This document shows positions 24,051 through 30,092 of a stretch of 30,092 nucleotides of DNA, piece after piece (position 1 is the first letter of the stretch; every line of letters starts with the position of its first letter). The DNA comes from JAFLCA01 sp041907145. GTDB taxonomy: Bacteria; Bdellovibrionota_C; UBA2361; JAFLCA01. The position numbers and the translations under genes were made by a program. The notes under the pieces are model-generated. The model was not told the DNA's origin and searched no databases. It saw only the letters and a program-made list of their open reading frames with translations. Location: contig JAYRHW010000235.1 of the NCBI GenBank assembly GCA_041907145.1, positions 1-30,092 on the forward strand, written 5' to 3'.

Positions 24051-26024
24051 ATGGCTGAACGTATAACACAAGCTGGTTCGTGCGCTGATACTTCGCTGAA
24101 AAGCTTTTTCTCACGCGGTGAATGGTGGCTTTTCGGACTATTAATCTTGACCGGCCTTGCCCTTCGCTGGATTGGGCTCGATTGGAGACCTTTTCATCAC
24201 GATGAGTCTCTACACGGAATGTACGGGAAGTATTTCTTTGATTTTCCGGATCAGAACTTCTACCGTTATCAAGCACTGCTGCATGGACCATTTCTCTACA
24301 ACATGCTGCGAGTGGTCTATAATACTCTGGGACAAAGCAATTGGGCTGCTCGAGCGCCCATTGCGCTGGTGGGATCGCTTCTGATATTTGCACCCCTTCT
24401 GTTTCGAAAATACTTTACGCCGACCGCAGTGCTGGTGCTTACCGCTGCGGTCGCTCTATCGCCGACTTTGGTATATTGGTCCCGATTCTTGCGGGAAGAT
24501 ACGCTCATTATCGGCTGCATGATTGCATGTCTCTACGCGGTAACAAGTGCCGCGCCGGCACGAAAGGCCCTGTTTTTTCTTGTATTTCTGACGCTGCAGT
24601 TTTGCATCAAGGAAAATGCCTACGTCCTTGTTGCCATCCTTTTGGGATACTTGATTTTTGAAGGCCTATTCTGCGTGCTGCTCCTGAAAGAAGGAGATGT
24701 TCTCGTAGTTAAACTGCGTGACTTCCTTGCAGTGCAGTGGTTCAGCGTTGCGAATGCCTTAGCGCTTGCAGCATTTGTTTACATCTACCTCTACAGCGCC
24801 GGCTTTCGCTACCGGGAGGGGGTGCTCGATGGGCTCTACCGCCAGAGCTTGGTGTACTGGATGCATCAGCACAGTATCGATCGTATAGCTGGTCCATATC
24901 TATTCCATTTTTACACTTTGTCCTGGTACGAGACCTTTTTCGTCGCCGCCTTTTTCGTTTACCTTTGGAATTTCTACCGCAGCGCTTCTTTGCCCTTCAA
25001 AGTTCTCGGCGGTTGTATCAGTGCGCTGGCACTGCTTCTCTCGCTCTATATAAGCGGACAGCAGATTTCTCAATTCGAGATTCTCAATCTGCTCAAGCTC
25101 AAGGATGCGCTTGACGTATTTGCCTTCTGCATATTTGTCCCTCAATCGGTCATTGCCACTGTTCGACATTTGCTCGATCGTAATCGCCAACTGGCATTCT
25201 TCGGTTATCTCTTCCTTGCGCATTTGGCCACCTACAGCTATCTCGGAGAGAAGGTGCCGTGGCTGACGACCTATCCGTTCATTACCGGCTTGATTTACTT
25301 GGCCTTATATTTTCAGAATGAATGGGGGAACAGGCTGTTTGGCGACAACGGCTCCATCGCTTTTTGGAAGCTGCTCTCGGGGCTCGGCGTTGCATCAATT
25401 ATCCTCGGCGGACTTTTTGTTCTCGATGAGGGTAATCCAGATGCGCTGGTCTGGGTCTGGTTCGGTCTAGCTTTTGTCGTGACCGCCGTCGTTTTCGAAA
25501 AGAGCGGCATGCTTGGCCATATGAGCATCAAGAAGGCCTTGTTCACGGCATTCTGCCTGGTGACGCTCCGCGCAGCTATCCTTACCAACTTCGTCTATGC
25601 TGGAGACTCGCGCGAATATATCAGCCAAGTTCATACAACGCAGGAATTTCATGACATCTCGCTCAAGCTCAGGGAGGAGGTCGCGTTGCAGATGGGGGGC
25701 TATAAACCCAAGATATTGTCGATAGGAGACTCCACCTGGCCCATGACCTGGTATATGCGCGATGTTCCCGAGTATAGGTTCACCGCTCAACCGCAGGAAT
25801 ACACGAAGTTTGATTACATCATTCAAAACTGGTCTGAGCAGAGCGCCCCCGCTCCAGCTGCTTTCCGTTATCAAAGAATCAATCTGCGCGGTTGGTGGGT
25901 GCCCGATCTCAGGCAGATGACACTGAGAAAGTTTTTGGCTTACGCCCTTAACCATACTCCCTGGAGCCCCGTAGGCTATTCCTACGTTTGGTTTCAGGTA
26001 AACCCGAATTCCCCGGCCCAATAG
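24051..26024 (+). CDS. GT-C-like membrane glycosyltransferase, TIGR03663/Agl23 family
   Basis: A 657-aa polytopic membrane protein with about a dozen hydrophobic segments. The first periplasmic loop carries WRPFHHDESLHGMYGKYFF with the dipeptide Asp51-Glu52, and LLHGPFLYN with His78-Gly79-Pro80. These DE and HGP motifs are the invariant ones of TIGR03663, a family related at its N-terminus to protein O-mannosyltransferases (PMT, GT39). A second loop has YWSRFLREDTL (Arg145, Asp150). A soluble domain of about 130 residues forms the C-terminus. The expected role is transfer of a sugar from a polyprenyl-phosphate donor on the outer face of the inner membrane, which fits the DPM1-like gene upstream. 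ATG 24051 is chosen over an adjacent GTG at 24048. The 8-bp gap after glf and lack of a clear ribosome site suggest translational coupling. Confidence 0.8.
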   Translation: MAERITQAGSCADTSLKSFFSRGEWWLFGLLILTGLALRWIGLDWRPFHHDESLHGMYGKYFFDFPDQNFYRYQALLHGPFLYNMLRVVYNTLGQSNWAARAPIALVGSLLIFAPLLFRKYFTPTAVLVLTAAVALSPTLVYWSRFLREDTLIIGCMIACLYAVTSAAPARKALFFLVFLTLQFCIKENAYVLVAILLGYLIFEGLFCVLLLKEGDVLVVKLRDFLAVQWFSVANALALAAFVYIYLYSAGFRYREGVLDGLYRQSLVYWMHQHSIDRIAGPYLFHFYTLSWYETFFVAAFFVYLWNFYRSASLPFKVLGGCISALALLLSLYISGQQISQFEILNLLKLKDALDVFAFCIFVPQSVIATVRHLLDRNRQLAFFGYLFLAHLATYSYLGEKVPWLTTYPFITGLIYLALYFQNEWGNRLFGDNGSIAFWKLLSGLGVASIILGGLFVLDEGNPDALVWVWFGLAFVVTAVVFEKSGMLGHMSIKKALFTAFCLVTLRAAILTNFVYAGDSREYISQVHTTQEFHDISLKLREEVALQMGGYKPKILSIGDSTWPMTWYMRDVPEYRFTAQPQEYTKFDYIIQNWSEQSAPAPAAFRYQRINLRGWWVPDLRQMTLRKFLAYALNHTPWSPVGYSYVWFQVNPNSPAQ

Positions 26025-26079
26025 CAACGCTATGGCACTAAAGTTGCTCTCATTGCTTCGAAGTTGATTCGGGGCAAGG

Positions 26080-28521
26080 TTGGCAGCGCATTCACGCGCT
26101 AAAAGGTTGAAATTGTTCGGGTTGTATCGGTTCCCTTGTCACCAGGGCCGGTTGAAGTTTTTCAGCCTGTGGGTAGCGCTCTGCTCAGTCTTCTCCGAGC
26201 AGGCTGCAGCAGACACTTACTCGATTAACTCCCAGCCCAAGTACCGCTGCACCCAGACGGGAGCCACGGATTTCGATCCCGTCGGTAAAATCTCATTGCG
26301 GTCAAAGAATGCGAAGACCCTGCTGTTGGGCAAGAAGAGCTGGACCTATGCTTCGCTTGATCGAGAAATTCGATCTCTGAGTAAATCCAAGCGCAGTGCC
26401 GATAAGACAAAAATCAAGGAGCTTAAGCGACTCAAGAACGTAGCAGGCTTGTGTTATGATACTAAGGGCCTCTACCGGCCGGGCAGCAGCAGTGGGGACG
26501 CGCGCTTCGATCGCATTCGTCCGGTTCTGTTCAACTACTGCATGAGCTGCCATCTTTCGCGTGGGTGGACTCTCGATCCTAACTATTTTCAATCGTCGAA
26601 TCTTGTTCGTGCTGGACAACCGGCAGAATCGCAACTCTACCGCTATCTGCGCGGCAACCCGGAAGGGTTTATACCCGCCTCCATGCCCGAGGGCGGAGTG
26701 GCACTTAATCAGGAGAAGATTGCAGCCATTCGTGACTGGATTGTGAATCTTCCAGTGCCCACTCCCGGACCATCCTCAGAACCATTCGGTTGCATGCCCG
26801 GCATGCAGGTGGGCTCCTCGATTATGCAGCGTCTCACAAAGGCGCAGCTAAGAAACTCGCTCTACGATCTCGTCTATCGCGGACTTCAGGTTGAGTGGAT
26901 AACCAATTACTACATCTGGGGACTCCAGAGTGAGGCTATAGATACTATAGCGGACGACTTCAATCGCTCGGGCCACGCGCGCCTCGATAATCGGTTTGAC
27001 GAGAGCTACCTCGAGGGAGTCTTCCGTTGGATCGAGGGTGTAACAACTGCCATCGAGAATGGAGGAAGACTTGCCGGCTTTGTCGGAAACTATGTGCCTG
27101 CCTGTTCTTCATCCAACTATTTGAACGAGACCTGCCGCAATGAATTTTTGCGGCAATTTGGCAAAGCCGTGTTGAAAGGAACCCTTTCGCCGGCTGACTA
27201 CGATTTTTATCGCCGACCTGATGGGTCCGGGCATTCTCAGGCTACTTATCGCCAGATCTTCCTCTCACTGCTTATGTCTCCGAAGTTCTTGTTTCATCTC
27301 GAGGACAAGGGCACTCCTTTGGATGGTTCGGGCCTTATTCTGCGGCTGACGCCGCAGGAGTGGGTGACCAGACTGGCGTATACGATATGGAATTCGATTC
27401 CCGATGAGCAGCTCATTCAATTTGCCGAAGACGGCACTGCCGAGTCTAACCCCGAGACTGTCGTTGATTATGTGCTTGTTCAAAAGGCGCCGCGCGCCGC
27501 GATCGGCATCAAGGACTTTTTCCAAGGTTGGTTCAAAGTCGGGCATTCGCTGGATGAGATCGCTACTTATTTTGAAGTTGACGACAGCCTAGGACTATTC
27601 CTGGGAGTATCATACTCTCCCGATGATGTGCCGTTAATTGAATATCCGAATGATGAGAATTTTCGGCGCAGACAGTTACTGGACTATCGAGCGGACGCCG
27701 AGAACGAAATCACGGAGCTCGGAAGACTCTTGACGCAAGCTCAGCCAGAGCCTGTGGCGGATCTCTTTCGAACTCGACTGGCGCCGGTAACGTCAGAGGT
27801 ATCGCGAAGAAATTACAAGTTCGATAGCGTATGGGACGGCATTGATTCGCATGTTCCTCTGGCGCCCGCTACTCGTCAAGGAGTGCTGACCCGCCCGGCC
27901 TTCCATTTGGCGCGTGGCGATAGGAAGCGCACAATTCTTGCTGGACGCAGAATTAGAGAAGATATTCTTTGCGACCCCACGGGCTTACCGGCGAACAACT
28001 CAACTCCCCCTGGGGTCGATACGAGAACGTTCGAATTCGCCACAGGCTCCATGCAATATCGTACTCAGCAATTGACAGAGCGGGCGGGGACAAGTTGCGG
28101 CGGATGTCACCAGCCATGGATTAACCCACTTGGCTTTGCGATGGAGGACATTGATTCTCTGGGCCGGCGCCGACTTGGCGAGGAAATTGTCCACTATAAG
28201 CCCGAGAATCAAGGTTGGCAGGAATTACGCCGACCATACAACCGTACAGTCGCGCCGCATATCAACCGTTTTGATGGCACGATGGTTACAGGCATCGAGG
28301 GGTTGAGTGAGGCGATTGCCCAAAGCGACGAGATGCATGCCTGCTACACCAGGAATTTAGTGCGTTTTGCCATGCATCGCCCGGAATCAGAGGCTGGGGA
28401 CGGATGCTGGATGAATAGTATCTTTGCTGACGCGCGGAATCTTCCTATGGGCGAGGTTCTTAAAAAGATTCTGCTAAGCCCAGCCTACCGACTACGGCGA
28501 TTGAACGAGGTCTACCCCTGA
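26080..28521 (+). CDS. exported cytochrome-like protein, PSCyt1/DUF1592/DUF1588 family
   Basis: An 813-aa protein whose domains follow the usual order for this family. A haem-binding CMSCH (Cys154, Cys157, His158) lies in a planctomycete-type cytochrome c domain ending PEGGVALNQEKIAAIRDWI. DUF1587 follows (RLTKAQLRNSLYDLV). The DUF1592 region has FFQGWFKVG. DUF1588 has a second CGGCH (Cys673, Cys676, His677) in CHQPWINPLGFAMEDIDSLG. DUF1585 is at the C-terminus. About 100 residues before the first haem motif match nothing I know. The start is uncertain: the frame opens at TTG 26080, but TTG 26152 would give a compact Sec signal peptide (MKFFSLWVALCSVFS, then EQAAAD). No ATG is available. It precedes the DUF1552 gene by 12 bp. 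Periplasmic electron transfer is likely; the substrate is unknown. Confidence 0.8.
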   Translation: MAAHSRAKRLKLFGLYRFPCHQGRLKFFSLWVALCSVFSEQAAADTYSINSQPKYRCTQTGATDFDPVGKISLRSKNAKTLLLGKKSWTYASLDREIRSLSKSKRSADKTKIKELKRLKNVAGLCYDTKGLYRPGSSSGDARFDRIRPVLFNYCMSCHLSRGWTLDPNYFQSSNLVRAGQPAESQLYRYLRGNPEGFIPASMPEGGVALNQEKIAAIRDWIVNLPVPTPGPSSEPFGCMPGMQVGSSIMQRLTKAQLRNSLYDLVYRGLQVEWITNYYIWGLQSEAIDTIADDFNRSGHARLDNRFDESYLEGVFRWIEGVTTAIENGGRLAGFVGNYVPACSSSNYLNETCRNEFLRQFGKAVLKGTLSPADYDFYRRPDGSGHSQATYRQIFLSLLMSPKFLFHLEDKGTPLDGSGLILRLTPQEWVTRLAYTIWNSIPDEQLIQFAEDGTAESNPETVVDYVLVQKAPRAAIGIKDFFQGWFKVGHSLDEIATYFEVDDSLGLFLGVSYSPDDVPLIEYPNDENFRRRQLLDYRADAENEITELGRLLTQAQPEPVADLFRTRLAPVTSEVSRRNYKFDSVWDGIDSHVPLAPATRQGVLTRPAFHLARGDRKRTILAGRRIREDILCDPTGLPANNSTPPGVDTRTFEFATGSMQYRTQQLTERAGTSCGGCHQPWINPLGFAMEDIDSLGRRRLGEEIVHYKPENQGWQELRRPYNRTVAPHINRFDGTMVTGIEGLSEAIAQSDEMHACYTRNLVRFAMHRPESEAGDGCWMNSIFADARNLPMGEVLKKILLSPAYRLRRLNEVYP

Positions 28522-28533
28522 ACACGAGGCGCT

Positions 28534-30092
28534 ATGAAGTTTTGTAGATTATCGAGGCGGCATTTCTTGCAGGGGGCAGGTGGATTTGCCCTGAGCTTGC
28601 CGTTTCTTCCGTCCCTCATGCCTCGCGAAGCGTGGGCGGAAAATCCAACTGACGCGAAGTTTTTTATTCACTTCTCAACGAGTCATGGCGGGCTCAATCC
28701 TAACGACTGGATATCGATCCCTAGCAATCCACAGTGGACCGGCTCAGAGCAGCTCCAGCTCTACCCCGGTGATGCTATGCAGGGGCTGGACCATAAAATG
28801 CGTTTTCGGCCGCTCATTCAGATGGGCTCCAACGGAGCGCTTTCTACAGTATTCGGTTCAGGGTTCAGCAGTCTGCTATCGAAAATGAACATCATCGACG
28901 GTATCACGTTGTTGATGGGCTGGGGCCATCAGACCGGCGGCTTTCTTGGAAATTCACACGGAAACTCAAATCGAGATTTCCGCACGGGCATAGATTCGTC
29001 GTTGATATACGTGCCTCCTGTGCCGACGATTGATCAAGTTATGGCTGCTTCTCCAAATTTCTATCGATCCGGTGACCCTCGCACGATGCGAATATTGAAT
29101 CTGCCGGGAGGAGAGCAGACTTCATACAAGGTATTCAATGGAGTAGTACAGCAATCCACTCATTCTTGGGGGCTGCGCGACATCTACAATAATATTTTCG
29201 GCGATAGCGCCGGCACGATGCGCGATCCTAGCCGCATTACAACGCTTAACCGGGTCTACGAGGACTATCAGCGTCTAATGAGTCCTGTCAGCATCGGAGC
29301 CCGCATTAGCTCTGAGGATGCTGACGCCGTCCAGCATGTCATGGACAGCATCAACCAAGTGGAGAGCCGTATTCAGAACTTGTCGCAGGCAGCCTCCTGC
29401 AGTACGACGGGCATCAGCAATACGCGATACGGTCCGACCGATCCTCAGTCAAATATCAATGCCTTCAATTATCATACGCGCCAGGAGTATTCGAGTAACT
29501 GGAGTCTCTATGTCGATCTGATTGTAACGGCGATCAATTGCGGGCTCTGCAGGCTCTTTACCGTGCCTCTGGGGGTGGCGACGGACTATACCGGGAATGA
29601 TTATCATCAAGAGATAGCCCATCACTGGGACGATGCTCCTGCGCAGGTGTATATCCGCGACGCCCATCAGTACGTTGCGCAGAATTTTATTTTGCCAATG
29701 CTGCAGCGCCTCAACGACATTCGCACCATAGATGGCGGAACACTGCTCGATAACGGTTTAGTCGTATGGCAGCATGAATGTTGGCATGCAACACATGTGC
29801 TTCACAGCATTCCAACGATGATGGCAGGCGGCGCTAGCGGTGCATTTCGTACGGGTTATTATATGGACTTCCGCAATCTTTCTAACCGCGCGCTCCAAGG
29901 TGAAGCGTACGACCGCTCGACTCAGACATTCGACGATGCCAGTCCCTACTCGAAACTTTTTCCCGGCATTCCGATTAACAGATGGTTGCACACGGTCATG
30001 GAGGGCCTCGGCATAGGAAGAGCAGAATATGTTGCTCGGTCCGGAATTCCGTCCGGCACCAATATGTACGGATACGGGGACCATACCATCCC
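28534..30092 (+). CDS. Tat-exported DUF1552 protein, 3'-truncated by the window edge
   Basis: The frame from ATG 28534 is open for 519 codons to the window end. The N-terminus is a twin-arginine signal: SRRHFLQG (Arg8, Arg9), a hydrophobic core and a likely cleavage after AWA at residue 35. The mature part belongs to the DUF1552 (HXXSHH) family. The histidine cluster is present as YHQEIAHHWDD (His358, His363, His364), and the later LVVWQHECWHATHV and MMAGGASGAFRTGYY segments match the family's end region. GAGG at 28526-28529 supports the start, 4 nt before the ATG. DUF1552 genes usually follow a DUF1592/DUF1588 cytochrome gene, as here, so the two probably work together in the periplasm. A Tat route suggests folding or cofactor insertion before export. 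The reaction is unknown. Confidence 0.85.
   Translation, partial: MKFCRLSRRHFLQGAGGFALSLPFLPSLMPREAWAENPTDAKFFIHFSTSHGGLNPNDWISIPSNPQWTGSEQLQLYPGDAMQGLDHKMRFRPLIQMGSNGALSTVFGSGFSSLLSKMNIIDGITLLMGWGHQTGGFLGNSHGNSNRDFRTGIDSSLIYVPPVPTIDQVMAASPNFYRSGDPRTMRILNLPGGEQTSYKVFNGVVQQSTHSWGLRDIYNNIFGDSAGTMRDPSRITTLNRVYEDYQRLMSPVSIGARISSEDADAVQHVMDSINQVESRIQNLSQAASCSTTGISNTRYGPTDPQSNINAFNYHTRQEYSSNWSLYVDLIVTAINCGLCRLFTVPLGVATDYTGNDYHQEIAHHWDDAPAQVYIRDAHQYVAQNFILPMLQRLNDIRTIDGGTLLDNGLVVWQHECWHATHVLHSIPTMMAGGASGAFRTGYYMDFRNLSNRALQGEAYDRSTQTFDDASPYSKLFPGIPINRWLHTVMEGLGIGRAEYVARSGIPSGTNMYGYGDHTI

Overview
The window looks like the chromosome of a Gram-negative bacterium, probably of the former Deltaproteobacteria / Bdellovibrionota / Myxococcota type or a similar uncultured lineage. 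The grounds are moderate GC, Tad-type pilus-assembly genes, a DUF1592-class cytochrome with a DUF1552 Tat partner, and a TIGR03663/Agl23-type membrane protein. The taxonomic call is an inference and weak. The window holds seventeen protein genes, two of them cut by the window edges. No RNA gene, insertion sequence or CRISPR array was seen.

Positions 1-5040 are housekeeping genes on the + strand: the 3' part of parC, then parE 2 bp later, an alpha/beta hydrolase, and a small peroxiredoxin-like thioredoxin-fold protein. The 286-bp gap that follows holds a strong hairpin terminator that points leftward and a cluster of GGTTACC motifs. Transketolase (tkt) comes next.

Positions 7498-21609 are the unusual part: three paralogous copies of one three-gene cassette. 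In each, gene A is a short TadE-like pseudopilin. Gene B is a TadE/TadF-like pseudopilin with a Thr-Pro stalk of about 195-220 residues and a short cysteine-rich tip. Gene C is a TadG-like protein with an N-terminal membrane anchor and a von Willebrand A (VWA) domain with an intact DxSxS metal site. Triads 1 and 2 are tandem on the + strand. Triad 3 is on the - strand, tail-to-tail with triad 2, and is more diverged. All six A and B proteins keep a G|xxxxE prepilin-peptidase-like site. No secretion ATPase, secretin or platform gene is in the window, so the triads must use machinery encoded elsewhere or be a set of alternative tips.

Positions 21869-26024, divergent from triad 3, hold a sugar-transfer module: a DPM1-like family-2 glycosyltransferase, a UDP-galactopyranose mutase that resembles the eukaryotic rather than the classical bacterial type, and a GT-C-like protein of the TIGR03663/Agl23 family. 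I infer, without direct proof, that this module glycosylates the Thr-rich stalks encoded next door. The whole could form a mucin-like, Tad-derived surface appendage with three interchangeable tip sets.

Positions 26080-30092 encode an exported cytochrome-like protein (PSCyt1/DUF1587/DUF1592/DUF1588/DUF1585) and, 12 bp later, a Tat-signal DUF1552 protein that runs off the window. These two families commonly occur as a pair of unknown function.
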